DNA of 64,000 bases from Hymenobacter norwichensis DSM 15439 (lineage in GTDB: Bacteria; Bacteroidota; Bacteroidia; Cytophagales; Hymenobacteraceae): assembly GCF_000420705.1 (NCBI RefSeq), contig NZ_ATVL01000009.1:310001-374000 (forward strand). Direction: 5' to 3'. A program made the translations under genes and the position numbers. Numbering within the stretch: the first letter of the stretch is position 1; each line of letters begins with the position of its first letter. Below, in pieces: positions 53,425 to 62,768 of the stretch. The notes beneath the pieces were generated by a model that searched no databases, was not told the DNA's origin, and saw only the letters and a list, made by a program, of their open reading frames with translations.

Positions 53425-54054
53425 TCATTTAGCATCATGCAAGCCTTTGCCCTGAAGAATATGCTGCACGTATTTTTCCACCCTTGCTAGCCGTGTTGCA
53501 GTCTGTTTCGGCTCCGAGAAATACAGGGCGTATCCTCTCTGACGCCCCGGAGTCAAGGCCGCAAATGCAGCTTGCAACGGCGGGAATGCCCGCAACTTGT
53601 GTTGCAACTCTGCCGGAAGCAAAAGTTCTTTGGCTTGCGCTGAGGGTATGGTGAGGCCAAGCTTCTCTATTTCTAGCGCCTCGTAGATGTAGGCTTTCAC
53701 TAAGTCCTCCTGCGCCGCTACTTGCGCTGTAGTCGTGAACCTAATCTGGCGCACACCTTGTACGTTTTCGGTTTGTCGTACCAACAGGCCGGCCGCATCC
53801 TGTAGCAGTGCCCCCTTGAAAAAGTTGAGGGCACAATAGTTTTTGAAGGCGTGGAGCAGAACGATGTTCTTTTTCCGAAATGTATAACACGGCATATTCC
53901 ATTTCAACTCCTCCGTTAGCCCGCAGGCCAGAACAAGCTGTCGGAGCTGTACCAGCACTGGCGTCCACTTCAGTACGGTGCAAGCAGGCGTGCCAACTAA
54001 GGCGCAACGCCCACAGCCCTCGGCAAAGTAGGGCGCAAGTTGTGGGTTCATCAT
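53425..54054 (-). CDS. YdeI-like protein (DUF1801 plus OmdA domain)
   Basis: 209 aa. The N-terminal half has the DUF1801 pattern: 'TEELKWNMPCYTFRKKNIVL', 'AFKNYCALNFFKGALLQDAA', the 'KWNMPCY' core being diagnostic. The C-terminal 80 residues match the bacteriocin-protection YdeI/OmdA end: 'LLPAELQHKLRAFPPLQAAF', 'LTPGRQRGYALYFSEPKQTA'. Members are small cytoplasmic proteins linked to stress or antimicrobial resistance, biochemical role unsettled. It is a single gene. Confidence 0.85.
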   Translation of the reverse strand: MMNPQLAPYFAEGCGRCALVGTPACTVLKWTPVLVQLRQLVLACGLTEELKWNMPCYTFRKKNIVLLHAFKNYCALNFFKGALLQDAAGLLVRQTENVQGVRQIRFTTTAQVAAQEDLVKAYIYEALEIEKLGLTIPSAQAKELLLPAELQHKLRAFPPLQAAFAALTPGRQRGYALYFSEPKQTATRLARVEKYVQHILQGKGLHDAK

Positions 54055-54210
54055 AGACGAGGCTACTTAGTGAACGAGACGGCGCTATAAGCACTGCCAC
54101 AGCAAGATAGACAGGTGCTATGGTATTTTCAACTGCTCTTAGCGGGCTTGTAGGTGGGGTGTAAGTTGCTTCACTCGGCGGTATGCGCTATATCCTTGCT
54201 ACTTTGTCGC

Positions 54211-54474
54211 ATGATTCTGGATTTGAGCGGTATTACCAGCAAGGCTGATCTGCATGCCTTCTTTAAAACCCAGCTGGGCTTCCCTGAATGGTATGGCCCG
54301 AGCTGGGATGCCTTCTGGGATGCTATTATTGCTATTGTTGAGCTGCCCCCGCAGTTGGTTTTAGTTAATTGGCAGGAGTTTGCCCAAGCCTGCCCGAAGG
54401 ATATGGGTATTTTACGGCAGGTAATCCAAGACTATGAAGCCGAGCGGCCGGGTAAACGCATTATGCTAGGGTAG
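54211..54474 (+). CDS. Barstar-family RNase inhibitor (orphan)
   Basis: 87 aa from ATG 54211; the frame is open upstream but the barstar fold starts here. 'DLSGITSKADLHAFFKTQLG' then FPEWYGPSWDAFWDAI is the barstar core (F-x4-GxPxWYGxNxDAFWD), and 'LVLVNWQEFAQACPKD' continues it. Barstar blocks barnase-type RNases. No RNase or toxin gene is adjacent in the window, so its partner is elsewhere, absent, or delivered by competitors (immunity). Confidence 0.88.
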   Translation: MILDLSGITSKADLHAFFKTQLGFPEWYGPSWDAFWDAIIAIVELPPQLVLVNWQEFAQACPKDMGILRQVIQDYEAERPGKRIMLG

Positions 54475-54643
54475 CTAGCATGTGGATACTGTGCGGCATG
54501 GTCTGAGCCGTAGTTCGCGCTGTGGGCAAATATCTTGCGTGGTACTATCCGTAAGGCAGATCATGCCGAGTAGCAGCACGCGGCTTAGGCAAGCTTGGTG
54601 GCCTGACTTCGTTTGGTAATGTTGCTTTATTTCAATTTTTGCT

Positions 54644-55216
54644 ATGCTGCTTTCCTATTGCCTGAGTGTACTGTCCCTGGTTGCCTCACTTCAAGCACCT
54701 CCTGCCCCTGTGCTGCCGGCGGCCATCCGCCGGGCTTTGCCCGCCGGCTATGTGGTGCTGGCCGCCGAGCGGGGCGACCTAAACCGTGACGCCTCCCCCG
54801 ATTGGGTAGTGGTGCTGAACAAGCCCAACGAAAAGCAAACTTCTGATGTAATAGAACACCCCACCAAGCGCCCTTTGCTGCTGTTTGTGGGGGGCGCAGG
54901 CGGTACCTATACCTTGGCAGCCCGTTCCGACAACGCCGTGTACTGTGTGGACTGTGGGGGTATGATGGGGGACCCGTTTATGGGGTTAGCCATCAAAAAT
55001 GGCTATTTCACAGTGGAGCATTACGGCGGTAGTGCTCAGCGTTGGACGCGCTACATCACCTTCCGCTACGATGCTGCTACTCGCACCTGGCTGCTGCACC
55101 GCGACGGTAGTGAGCGGTTTCACGCCCTCGACCCCGAGCACGGCACCACCACAGCTACCACCGCCAAAAACTTTGGCCGGGTGCCGTTGGCCAAGTTTGA
55201 CATTTATAAAGACTAG
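54644..55216 (+). CDS. Secreted hypothetical protein with VCBS/FG-GAP-like strand
   Basis: 190 aa. A signal peptide (about 1-17). 'RGDLNRDASPDWVVVLNKPN' resembles an integrin-like or EF-hand-type Dx[DN]xDG calcium loop that often opens FG-GAP-like repeats. Then 'KRPLLLFVGGAGGTYTLAAR', a CVDCGGMMGDP turn, and 'FTVEHYGGSAQRWTRYITFR'. It ends 'FGRVPLAKFDIYKD'. Probably a periplasmic lipoprotein-like or secreted protein. No definite family is recognised. Confidence 0.65.
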   Translation: MLLSYCLSVLSLVASLQAPPAPVLPAAIRRALPAGYVVLAAERGDLNRDASPDWVVVLNKPNEKQTSDVIEHPTKRPLLLFVGGAGGTYTLAARSDNAVYCVDCGGMMGDPFMGLAIKNGYFTVEHYGGSAQRWTRYITFRYDAATRTWLLHRDGSERFHALDPEHGTTTATTAKNFGRVPLAKFDIYKD

Positions 55217-55607
55217 TGCCGCTTTAACATTTATCTAGCGGCCTGCTATTGAGCTCCACCCTAAAGCTGGGTTTTCGCTTTTCACTCAGGGTGTGCGAGG
55301 CCCTTGCCAGCGGCAACGTACCTACTAACTGAAGTCTTTATTGTTGCGGTAGCGCTATTTCGCAGCTTGTTTGGGCGCGCAGCCTGTTAGCCTGGGGCCC
55401 ATGGCCTTCTCAAAGCACTTGTAGCACACATACTCGACTTCAGTAGCAACTAGTTGCATTTGGTAGTAGAGATAGAAGCCGATTTTTGCGCCACCTAGTT
55501 GATTAATACCGTTTTGGGGTGCTGCTATGCTTGCGTATGTCTAACACAATTAGTTGCTAAAGCAGCTAGTGCTACATATTTTAGCTTACTCATTCAGTGC
55601 ATTACGT
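55217..55607. other. Non-coding gap
   Basis: About 390 bp without a supported gene or clear hairpin. A small frame upstream of the next gene's ATG was not accepted. Confidence 0.5.
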
Positions 55608-56063
55608 ATGTCTACCGCAAAGAAAACCTCGAAAACAATTGTACTTGAAGTAAGCGCAACCGAGCAAACCGGAGACGCAGAAACCTTCGAGTACTCAGGC
55701 AATGAAGCGGATTCTGCTTCTTTTGATGACGTAGCGGCGCCTACCTGTTCTGCTTGTGGCGAGCTGTTAGCGTGGCATGAGGAGCCGTGCCGTGTGGCCA
55801 ACGTAACCTCACCAGATATTTATACTGCTGCGGCATCGAAAGATGTCGCTGATTCAGGTAACTGTGGGATTGTTTTAGGTTTCACCTACGCCATTGGGCA
55901 GCCGGTGCAGCCAGCTCCCGCCAGGCAGGTAGGGAAAGTGATTTGGCGTGGGCAAGTAAAGGAGCGGCATCCGCGCACCGGCTTATTACACCGGGTTAAC
56001 GTGTATCGGCTCGACAATGGCTACTGGGATTGTTATTACGAGGCCGAGTTACAAGCCGCATAG
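55608..56063 (+). CDS. Hypothetical protein with Cys knuckle
   Basis: 151 aa from ATG 55608. A Lys/Thr-rich start (MSTAKKTSKTIVLEVSATEQ) and an acidic stretch precede 'CSACGELLAWHEEPCRV', a possible zinc knuckle. The C-terminus 'VYRLDNGYWDCYYEAELQAA' is aromatic. No signal or membrane segment. No family is recognised. A strong bidirectional terminator follows about 210 bp later. Confidence 0.55.
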   Translation: MSTAKKTSKTIVLEVSATEQTGDAETFEYSGNEADSASFDDVAAPTCSACGELLAWHEEPCRVANVTSPDIYTAAASKDVADSGNCGIVLGFTYAIGQPVQPAPARQVGKVIWRGQVKERHPRTGLLHRVNVYRLDNGYWDCYYEAELQAA

Positions 56064-56274
56064 TTGTACAACTATGCTTGGCTCTAGCGAAGTAACAGTT
56101 CACCGGGTTGTAAGCCTTGCTAAGGGTTCGGTACTTTTCTTATCGCCTTCCGCCAGCCTCTTAGGCTTTTCGCGCTTGTCTATTCTAGGCTGCGCAAGAC
56201 GCTTTTTTGGAGCCACTTCCAAACAACGAAGAAAGAGCAACTGTTTTTCGCGCGCCACCGGCTGAATTTATTGA

Positions 56275-56339
56275 TTTCAACGCCAAATAAAAAAGCCTCT
56301 CTACGCTATGTAGAGAGGCTTTTTTATTTGGCGTTGAAA
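56275..56339. terminator. Long perfect bidirectional terminator (serves tRNA-Glu)
   Basis: About 30-bp arms (tttcaacgccaaataaaaaa and on, against its exact complement) around a 5-nt loop. It has an A-run inside the left arm and a T-run inside the right arm, so it can terminate from both sides. It lies directly after the 3' end of tRNA-Glu copy 1. Confidence 0.9.
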
Positions 56340-56359
56340 GTTTGTGGCCTTCAAGTAAG

Positions 56360-56431
56360 TAGTCCGTAGGGGAATCGAACCCCTGTTGGTAGAATGAAAA
56401 TCTACTGTCCTAACCCCTAGACGAACGGACC
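56360..56431 (-). tRNA. tRNA-Glu (anticodon TTC), copy 1
   Basis: 72 nt, full cloverleaf with the anticodon loop TTTTCAT (anticodon TTC) on a GTAGA/TCTAC stem, T-loop GGGGTTCGATTCCCC and a seven-pair acceptor stem closed by a G-T pair. CCA is not encoded. Identical to copy 2 at 62769-62840. Confidence 0.97.
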
Positions 56432-56450
56432 GTTTTCCGTTTTGGTGCTG

Positions 56451-56482
56451 CAAAGATAAGGCACTAAAAAGTTACTCTGCAA
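56451..56482 (-). promoter_or_regulatory. Promoter of tRNA-Glu copy 1
   Basis: On the minus strand TTG (56480-56482), 21 bp, TATCTTTG (56451-56458), an exact TAnnTTTG element, about 20 bp before the tRNA 5' end. It is the Bacteroidota sigma-A promoter form, and the same element stands before copy 2. Confidence 0.8.
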
Positions 56483-56497
56483 GTTCCTGCCAATGAT

Positions 56498-57223
56498 TTA
56501 CTGATCTTTTTGTCGGTGCTGGTTCCACCAGACATACCCACCAAACAGGAGCAGGCTCACGCCAGAAACCCATAGAAGGCCGGTTTTCAGGCGGTTGCTT
56601 TCTTCGCCGAGGTAGGCCAGCAGGGCAATAAGCGGAATGGTGCCCGCCACGGTAGCCCCCATAAATTTCCAATAGCCCATGCGGGCCGCTCCCGCCACAA
56701 AGCTGATGGCATCGTCGGAGAGGGCGGGGGAGAGGCGGGCAATAACCACGGCCCACACCCCGTAGCACTGCACAATGCCCAACACTTTCCGCTCGGATTT
56801 CTCGCCCAGCACCTTGCGCACAAATGATTCGCCAAGGGCATGCCCCAGCCAATAGCCCACCGTGGAGGCAACGATAATGCCAATCAATGCCACTAGGGAG
56901 CCCCACCACGGCCCGTAGGCCAATACCGCCACCAGAATCAGGGCCACCACATTCACCACGAACAGAAACATCTGCACCACCATCAGCAGCACTACTACCA
57001 CCGGACCCCAGTAGCCGAATTGGTGCATCCAGGCGGCAATACGCTCCTGCTCACCACTTTTCAATACCGCAAAGCCCTCTTGTGCAGTGGTTTGAAAAGC
57101 GGGCCACAGAAAATAAGCAGCTATCAGCGCCCCTATCAATCCCAAGGACAGGTACAGCGGCAAATGGCTAGCCTGACGCTTAGCAGACGAACGTGAACCA
57201 GCGGGAACAGCAGAAGTTGACAT
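56498..57223 (-). CDS. TVP38/TMEM64-family (VTT, DedA-related) membrane protein
   Basis: 241 aa. A Ser/Ala/Arg-rich cytosolic head, then about six hydrophobic stretches. The VTT core 'ALIGIIVASTVGYWLGHALG' and 'GVWAVVIARLSPALSDDAIS' holds the conserved G-x-x-x-x-Y and R-x-x-P-x-x-x-x-D/S-x-x elements, followed by 'GAARMGYWKFMGATVAGTIP'. Family members are lipid scramblases or transporters linked to membrane lipid handling. It is divergent from the GH15 gene, 210 bp apart. The exact role is unknown. Confidence 0.9.
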   Translation of the reverse strand: MSTSAVPAGSRSSAKRQASHLPLYLSLGLIGALIAAYFLWPAFQTTAQEGFAVLKSGEQERIAAWMHQFGYWGPVVVVLLMVVQMFLFVVNVVALILVAVLAYGPWWGSLVALIGIIVASTVGYWLGHALGESFVRKVLGEKSERKVLGIVQCYGVWAVVIARLSPALSDDAISFVAGAARMGYWKFMGATVAGTIPLIALLAYLGEESNRLKTGLLWVSGVSLLLFGGYVWWNQHRQKDQ

Positions 57224-57324
57224 AAGGCAGGAAGAAAACGAAGGCGTGCAATGGAAAACAATCCTCTACGTAGCTACTATCAGGAAAGCTACGGCAACCC
57301 CAACCGCCCGGAGCGGGTACTAGA

Positions 57325-57418
57325 GGTGAAATGGGGAGATGGTGAACTAGTGAGTTTAGCGCGCCATTCACGCAGACTGAACAGCAAACTCACTAGTTCA
57401 CTATCTCACCGCCTCACC
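57325..57418. repeat. Inverted repeat of ggtgaaat/ggtgagat-type units
   Basis: Left: ggtgaaatggggagatggtg, then aactagtgagttt. Right: aaactcactagttcactatctcaccgcctcacc. The central loop includes the gcgccattcacgcag region. It is the same unit type as the outer arms at 7273-7457. It lies directly upstream of the GH15 start. Confidence 0.85.
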
Positions 57419-57433
57419 AAACTTCTCTCCCTG

Positions 57434-59218
57434 ATGATTAAGCACACTTACGACATGGGCCTGATTGGCAACTGCGCCTACCTCGCCCTTATTCGCAAGG
57501 ATACCTCTGTGGCTTGGCTTTGCTGGCCGCGCTTTGATAGCAGCTTCGTGTTCGGCGACCTGCTCGATACCGAGAAAGGTGGCGAGTTCAGTGTCCGGCC
57601 CGCCGCAGGAAGCACTTTCGAGACGCACCAGTACTACCAAACCAATACCAACGTGCTATGCACCGAAATCGAGAACGAGGACGGGCGCTACCGCGTTACG
57701 GACTTTGCGCCGCGCTTCGAGCAGCACGAGCGGTACTACAAGCCGCTGATGATTATCCGGAAGCTGGAGCCAATCAGCGGGACGCCGCGCGTGCGCGTGA
57801 CCTGCAACCCGGTGGGCGAGTACGGCCAGAAGCAGCTCACGCGCCGCCGCAGTTCCAACCACATTGCCTACCTGGGTCTCGACGAGGAAATTCGCCTCAC
57901 TACCGATATTCCGCTGACCTACATTCTGGAAGACGAGGATTTCGTGCTGAACCAGCCGCGCTACCTGGTGCTCACCTATGGTGCGCCGCTGGAAGCAGCG
58001 CTGGAAAGCACCGCTGAGCGGTTTTTGCGCAGCACCAAAGACTACTGGCGCAAGTGGGTGAAAAGCACCAGCATCAGCAACTTTCACCAGAACGCCGTTA
58101 TCCGGTCGGCGCTGGCCCTGAAAATGCACCAGTACGAAGACACGGGCGCTATCATTGCGGCTAGCACTACTAGCTTGCCCGAGGCCCCCGGCAGCACCCG
58201 CAACTGGGACTACCGCTTCTGCTGGATGCGCGACACGTACTACACCCTCACCGCCTTCAACAACATTGGCCACTTCGAGGAGATGGAGCGGTATTTCCAC
58301 TATATCGCCAATATTTCCACGAAAGTGGTAGGCAAGTATCAGCCGCTCTATGGCATTAGCGGAGCGTCGGAACTCACCGAAATCGAGCTGCCGCTGAAAG
58401 GCTACCTCGGCAACCAGCCGGTGCGCATCGGCAACGACGCCTACACCCACATCCAGAACGACGTGTACGGGCAGGTGTTAGTGGCGCTGCTGCCGCTCTA
58501 CGTAGACTGCCGCTTCATTGACCCCGAGCGGACCAACCCCAGTAAGCTGGTGTACGAGGCCCTGCACATGATTCAGACCACCATGGACCAGCCCGATGCC
58601 GGTTTGTGGGAGTTCCGGCACATTGCGCAGTACCATTGCTACACCTATCTGTTCCACTGGGCCGGCAGCAACGCCGCGCGTAAGGTGGCGCATTCCCTCG
58701 GCAACGCCGATATGGAAGCTCTGGCTACTGACCTGATGAAGCAGGCCGAAGAGCGGATTGAACGGTGCTTCAGTGAAGAGCACCAGGCTTATGCCAACGC
58801 CATCGGCTCGCCACACCTTGATGCCAGCACCTTGCAGCTCATCATGATGGGGTACCTCGACCCTACCAGTGAGCGGGCCCATCGCCATCTGGAGGCCTTA
58901 GAGAAAGACCTGATGACGCCCGAAGGTCTGTTCTACCGCTACCGCCACGCCGACGACTTTGGCACGCCCGAAACTACGTTCCTGATCTGTTCTTTTTGGT
59001 ACGTGGAAACCCTGGCCTGCGTCGGACGCCTCGACGATGCCATTCGGGAGTTCGAGAAGCTCATCACGTACACCAACCACCTGGGCTTGCTTTCGGAGGA
59101 CGTGGACGCCAAAACTGGCTCGCAGTGGGGCAACTTCCCGCAGGCCTACAGCCACGTAGGTTTGGTTAACGCCGCTTACCGTATTGCCAAAAAGCTGGAC
59201 CGCCCAAACTTCGTGTAA
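57434..59218 (+). CDS. Glycoside hydrolase family 15 protein (glucoamylase/trehalase type)
   Basis: 594 aa from ATG 57434; an upstream open frame crosses the repeat and was rejected. N-terminal beta domain (about 1-230) with 'YDMGLIGNCAYLALIRKDTS'. Catalytic (alpha/alpha)6 part: 'SLPEAPGSTRNWDYRFCWMR', 'DTYYTLTAFNNIGHFEEMER', and the acidic catalytic segments 'IQNDVYGQVLVALLPLYVDC' and 'GLWEFRHIAQYHCYTYLFHW'. Members include trehalases and dextran glucosidases. It converges on a trehalose-6-phosphate synthase/phosphatase gene, which suggests a role in trehalose turnover (inference). Confidence 0.9.
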   Translation: MIKHTYDMGLIGNCAYLALIRKDTSVAWLCWPRFDSSFVFGDLLDTEKGGEFSVRPAAGSTFETHQYYQTNTNVLCTEIENEDGRYRVTDFAPRFEQHERYYKPLMIIRKLEPISGTPRVRVTCNPVGEYGQKQLTRRRSSNHIAYLGLDEEIRLTTDIPLTYILEDEDFVLNQPRYLVLTYGAPLEAALESTAERFLRSTKDYWRKWVKSTSISNFHQNAVIRSALALKMHQYEDTGAIIAASTTSLPEAPGSTRNWDYRFCWMRDTYYTLTAFNNIGHFEEMERYFHYIANISTKVVGKYQPLYGISGASELTEIELPLKGYLGNQPVRIGNDAYTHIQNDVYGQVLVALLPLYVDCRFIDPERTNPSKLVYEALHMIQTTMDQPDAGLWEFRHIAQYHCYTYLFHWAGSNAARKVAHSLGNADMEALATDLMKQAEERIERCFSEEHQAYANAIGSPHLDASTLQLIMMGYLDPTSERAHRHLEALEKDLMTPEGLFYRYRHADDFGTPETTFLICSFWYVETLACVGRLDDAIREFEKLITYTNHLGLLSEDVDAKTGSQWGNFPQAYSHVGLVNAAYRIAKKLDRPNFV

Positions 59219-59250
59219 TAGGTACGGCAACGGCATTGGCGTATTCGCAT

Positions 59251-59286
59251 AAAAAAGGCCCGCATCAACTGATGCGGGCCTTTTTT
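59251..59286. terminator. Shared bidirectional terminator of GH15 and OtsA-OtsB genes
   Basis: Stem aaaaaaggcccgcatca / tgatgcgggcctttttt with a 2-nt loop (59251-59286), a 17-bp perfect hairpin with A and T runs at both ends. It serves both convergent genes. Confidence 0.95.
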
Positions 59287-59308
59287 GTTTTATAGCTGAC
59301 AGGCCGAC

Positions 59309-61483
59309 TTATAAAAGCTTGCGGAGCAACTGGCGCACGTCGTTGGTGCCGCGTACGTGGAAGCGGGCCAGGGAGCGGGGCGCACTACCAACTTTCACGG
59401 TGTAGGCAGTGTCGGGCATGGCGCCAAACGTGTCCTCATCAGTTCGGTCGTCGCCAATGGCTACAATAAAGTCGGGCTCGTACTCGGCTACCCAGCGGGC
59501 TGCGGCGGTGCCTTTATTGATGCCCGCATTCTTGATTTCGATAACCTTATTGCCTTCCATTACCTGCAAATCGGTGTTAGAAGTCAGAAAAGTTAGGTGA
59601 CTCACCAACTCCCGGGCCCGCATGGCACTCAGTTCGGCATCGGCGCGGCGGTAGTGCCACACCAAGGAGTACTCCTTATCCTCGATAAAGGAACCAGCCG
59701 TGCGGCTAACGTACAGCTCAACGATGGGCCTGATTTCGGTTTTCCAGTCGTTGCGCAGCGGCTGAAACATCGTCCAGTCTTCGCCCGCCCGCCGTAGCCA
59801 CACGCCGTGCTCGGCAATGAAATCGAGGGGCAAATGGCCCAGCCAGTTCTGTAGAGTAGTCCGGTCGCGGCCACTGATAACCACCACCCGGTTTTTGGGG
59901 TTTTCGGCCAGCCGCTGTAAAAGCAGCAGCATCTCTTCGTCGGGGCGGGCGCGTTGCGGATTGGTATTGAAGCCCGCTAGTGTACCGTCATAATCAAGCA
60001 GCAAGAGGCGCCGTTCGGCCGCCTGATACTCTGTGACAAGCTGCGTAGTTGTGCTGGCATCCAGGGTTTCGGTAGCCAGTGTTAGTTGCTTGATTTTGGC
60101 GTAGGCCAGTCTGTCCATGAACAGCTTAGTCCAGGAAAATACATTGTATTGCTGCACCAGCGCTTGCATGGCGGCCATGCGCTGCATCTGCTCGTCTTCA
60201 GGCATCACCAGCGCGTCGTGCATGGCTTCAGCTAGCTGGCCGGTGTCGGTGGGGTTGATGATGAGAGCATCCGACAACTCGCGCGCCGCACCAGCCCGCT
60301 CACTCAAGATAAGTACGCCCCGCTGGTCGGCTTTGCTGGCAACAAACTCTTTGGCTACCAAGTTCATGCCGTCGCGCATGGGTGTCACTAGGGCTACTTC
60401 CGCAATGCGGTAGAGGGCCGCCAATTCTTCCAGCGGGAATGAACGGTAGAAGTAGTGGATCGGGGTCCAATAAATGGTGCGGTACTGCGCATTAATGCGG
60501 CCCACTATTTCGTCAATTTCTTCTTTAAGCGCGGCGTATTGTGCCACTTGGTCGCGGGAAGGCACCACCACCATAATTAAGCTCACGCGCTCGGCCCACT
60601 CCGGGTAGCGTTGGAGCAGCACCTCAAATGCCCGTAGCCGTTGGGCAATACCCTTGGTGTAGTCGAGCCGGTCGATGGAAAGAATAACGCGCGTGCTGCG
60701 CAACGCTTCACGGTACTCTGCTTCGTGCGACAAAGCCGCTTCTGAAGCTGCTGCCTGAACATACCGGTCGTAGTCGATACCCATTGGGAAGGCATCAACT
60801 AGCACGGTCCGGGTGGGGGTCTGAAGTTGTCCGTTCTGCGAATTCAGGCCCAACAGTTGCGAAACAGCACTCAAGAAATGCCGCATGTAGCCGTAGGTGT
60901 GGAAGCCAATTAGGTCGGCTCCGAGCATGCCTTGCAACAACTCGTTGCGCCAAGGCAACACCCGAATCAGCTCGTGCGAGGGGAACGGAATGTGCAGGAA
61001 GAAGCCAATGGTGCATTCGGGGCGGGCGCGGCGTAGCATTTCGGGCAGTAGCAGCAGCTGGTAATCGTGCACCCAGATGGTGTCGTCGGGGCCAGCCATT
61101 TCCAGCACGGCCTGGCAAAATTTCTCGTTTACGGCCACGTAGGCCTCCCAGTGGCTTTGCTCATAGGTGGCAAACTGGGTGAAATAGTGGAAGGTAGGCC
61201 AGAGCGTAGAGTTGCTGAATCCCTCGTAAAAGTCGTGGATTTCCGCTTCGGTCAGGAAAACGGGTGCCATGCTATCAGCTTCCAATTCCTGCCGGACGTG
61301 CTCCTCTTCGGCCTCACTTTCCACAAACAAGCCAGGCCAGCCCACCCACACGTTACCATCTTGGCGGTAGATGGAGCCTAAACCGGTGGCCAGGCCCCCT
61401 TCGCTAGGCTGAAACGTAAGCGTGTTTTCGGTGCGTATTATTTTGGTGGGAAGTCGGTTGGAGACAATAATCGTTCGAGACAT
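59309..61483 (-). CDS. Bifunctional trehalose-6-phosphate synthase / phosphatase
   Basis: 724 aa. Residues 1-470: GT20 synthase, with '[15 protein letters not shown]' at the start, '[17 protein letters not shown]', '[17 protein letters not shown]', '[17 protein letters not shown]' and '[16 protein letters not shown]'. Residues about 495-724: HAD phosphatase with motif I '[12 protein letters not shown]', motif II '[17 protein letters not shown]' and motif III '[15 protein letters not shown]'. It makes trehalose-6-P from UDP- or ADP-glucose and glucose-6-P, then dephosphorylates it to trehalose. This supports osmo- and desiccation tolerance. It is convergent with the GH15 gene. Confidence 0.95.
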   Translation of the reverse strand: MSRTIIVSNRLPTKIIRTENTLTFQPSEGGLATGLGSIYRQDGNVWVGWPGLFVESEAEEEHVRQELEADSMAPVFLTEAEIHDFYEGFSNSTLWPTFHYFTQFATYEQSHWEAYVAVNEKFCQAVLEMAGPDDTIWVHDYQLLLLPEMLRRARPECTIGFFLHIPFPSHELIRVLPWRNELLQGMLGADLIGFHTYGYMRHFLSAVSQLLGLNSQNGQLQTPTRTVLVDAFPMGIDYDRYVQAAASEAALSHEAEYREALRSTRVILSIDRLDYTKGIAQRLRAFEVLLQRYPEWAERVSLIMVVVPSRDQVAQYAALKEEIDEIVGRINAQYRTIYWTPIHYFYRSFPLEELAALYRIAEVALVTPMRDGMNLVAKEFVASKADQRGVLILSERAGAARELSDALIINPTDTGQLAEAMHDALVMPEDEQMQRMAAMQALVQQYNVFSWTKLFMDRLAYAKIKQLTLATETLDASTTTQLVTEYQAAERRLLLLDYDGTLAGFNTNPQRARPDEEMLLLLQRLAENPKNRVVVISGRDRTTLQNWLGHLPLDFIAEHGVWLRRAGEDWTMFQPLRNDWKTEIRPIVELYVSRTAGSFIEDKEYSLVWHYRRADAELSAMRARELVSHLTFLTSNTDLQVMEGNKVIEIKNAGINKGTAAARWVAEYEPDFIVAIGDDRTDEDTFGAMPDTAYTVKVGSAPRSLARFHVRGTNDVRQLLRKLL

Positions 61484-61634
61484 AAGCTGTTTTCGAGTAG
61501 TAGACCCTAGGGTTTACGAAAGAAGACAGGGTATAGACATTATTTTTTCTGATGCTTTCGAACTTCACTACCCGTGCGCGGGCGGTGTAGTCGAGGTTGG
61601 CAGCAATAAGGCCGAGCTGGGAAGTAATTAAAAA

Positions 61635-62000
61635 TCAAGCTTTTGCTACTTGCTGCCCGAGGGTGTCCAAATGCGTGTGTTTGAAGCCTGAAGAATACTT
61701 CAGACCGTACCCCATAAGCCGGTCGAAGGCTGCGTGAAATAAGAGGATAGTACCAGCCAATAGTACCAACGGCTGTTGCTGCCACCAACCTAGCAGGAGT
61801 ACTACCAAGGCCAGTGCTTTGTGATGCACCAGATTATACGCTACAGATCCGATACGCGGACCCGCCAAGTAGCCCAGCATACTTAGGTCCGGTGCCAGAA
61901 ACAAGGCCGGCAGCCACCACCATGCATAAGGCAGTTGGGAGAAGACAACAACGGCAACCACTAGTTCGGCGGCCTCTTCTAGTTTCAGTAGGTTTTTCAT
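61635..62000 (-). CDS. DUF4260-family membrane protein
   Basis: 121 aa from ATG 62000, with three to four hydrophobic segments. 'LKLEEAAELVVAVVVFSQLP', 'WWLPALFLAPDLSMLGYLAG' and 'FHAAFDRLMGYGLKYSSGFK' then HTHLDTLG fit the DUF4260 pattern with its C-terminal His. Function unknown. It lies after the Crp/Fnr gene on the same strand with 70 bp between, so one transcript is possible. Confidence 0.85.
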   Translation of the reverse strand: MKNLLKLEEAAELVVAVVVFSQLPYAWWWLPALFLAPDLSMLGYLAGPRIGSVAYNLVHHKALALVVLLLGWWQQQPLVLLAGTILLFHAAFDRLMGYGLKYSSGFKHTHLDTLGQQVAKA

Positions 62001-62070
62001 GACGCTTGAAGTGCTTGTAGAGTACACTTCAAAGGTCTGAGCCCAAGCGAGCAGAAAACGTTAACAAACG

Positions 62071-62664
62071 CTAAGAAATACGGGCGTCGTTTTCTAGTAG
62101 TCGCGCCCGAATGCGGCTCAGCGACACGGCCGTAACCCCTAGGTAGGAGGCAATGTAGTGCTGCGGTATTCGTTCCAGAATCTTGGTTTTATGGCTTTGC
62201 AGCAGGGCGCGGTAGCGTTGCTCAGGGCTAAGCAACAGCAATTCCGCCAGCCGAGCATCGGTGCCTAGCAAGTGATATTCGGCTAGTAGCCGGCCAAACC
62301 GCTCATATACCGGGTATACATCGTAGAGGCTACGGAGCAGCACGTATGGGAAGACAAGCACCTGAGTGGGAGCAAGGGCCTGAATGCTGAAGGCACTTGG
62401 CTGCCCCGTAAGGCAGCTTTGATAAGAACCCATCAAATGGTTCTCGAAAAAGAAATACGTGGTTTTCTCTTCGCCGTCCGCGCTTGTGTAATACAGGCGG
62501 CAGGCCCCCGAAAGCACCAACGCTAATTCACTACTGGGCTGCTGCTGAGTTACAAACAGTTCACGCCGGGATAGTAGGCGCGTCTGCAAGGCCTCTGCCA
62601 ATGGTGCCCACTCCACATCGGTAAGTGCCACAAAACGATGGATATAAGCTCGCAAGGGATGCAT
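62071..62664 (-). CDS. Crp/Fnr-family transcriptional regulator
   Basis: 197 aa. An N-terminal cNMP-like beta barrel ('LFVTQQQPSSELALVLSGAC', 'FFENHLMGSYQSCLTGQPSA') and a C-terminal winged helix ('HYIASYLGVTAVSLSRIRAR'). The phosphate cassette lacks the usual Arg-Ser-Ala of cAMP binders, so it probably senses another signal or none. It is the usual Bacteroidota Crp-like type of about 190 residues. It may control the DUF4260 gene next to it. Confidence 0.9.
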   Translation of the reverse strand: MHPLRAYIHRFVALTDVEWAPLAEALQTRLLSRRELFVTQQQPSSELALVLSGACRLYYTSADGEEKTTYFFFENHLMGSYQSCLTGQPSAFSIQALAPTQVLVFPYVLLRSLYDVYPVYERFGRLLAEYHLLGTDARLAELLLLSPEQRYRALLQSHKTKILERIPQHYIASYLGVTAVSLSRIRARLLENDARIS

Positions 62665-62710
62665 GCCGCAAGATAGGTGCTCAGCGGTTTATGACATCTA
62701 GGCAAACAAA

Positions 62711-62741
62711 AAACCCGCTTATCTGTCTGATAAGCGGGTTT
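62711..62741 (-). terminator. Terminator of tRNA-Glu copy 2
   Basis: Stem aaacccgcttatc / gataagcgggttt with loop tgtct. On the minus strand the T-run ttttttg follows. It is 28 bp past the tRNA 3' end. Confidence 0.9.
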
Positions 62742-62768
62742 CAATGCAAAGCCAAAGCAGAAGGCTAG

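Noticed and set aside
57656..58450. 264-codon antisense open frame in the GH15 gene
   Set aside because: Shadow frame in high-GC coding DNA; the GH15 motifs are on the plus strand.
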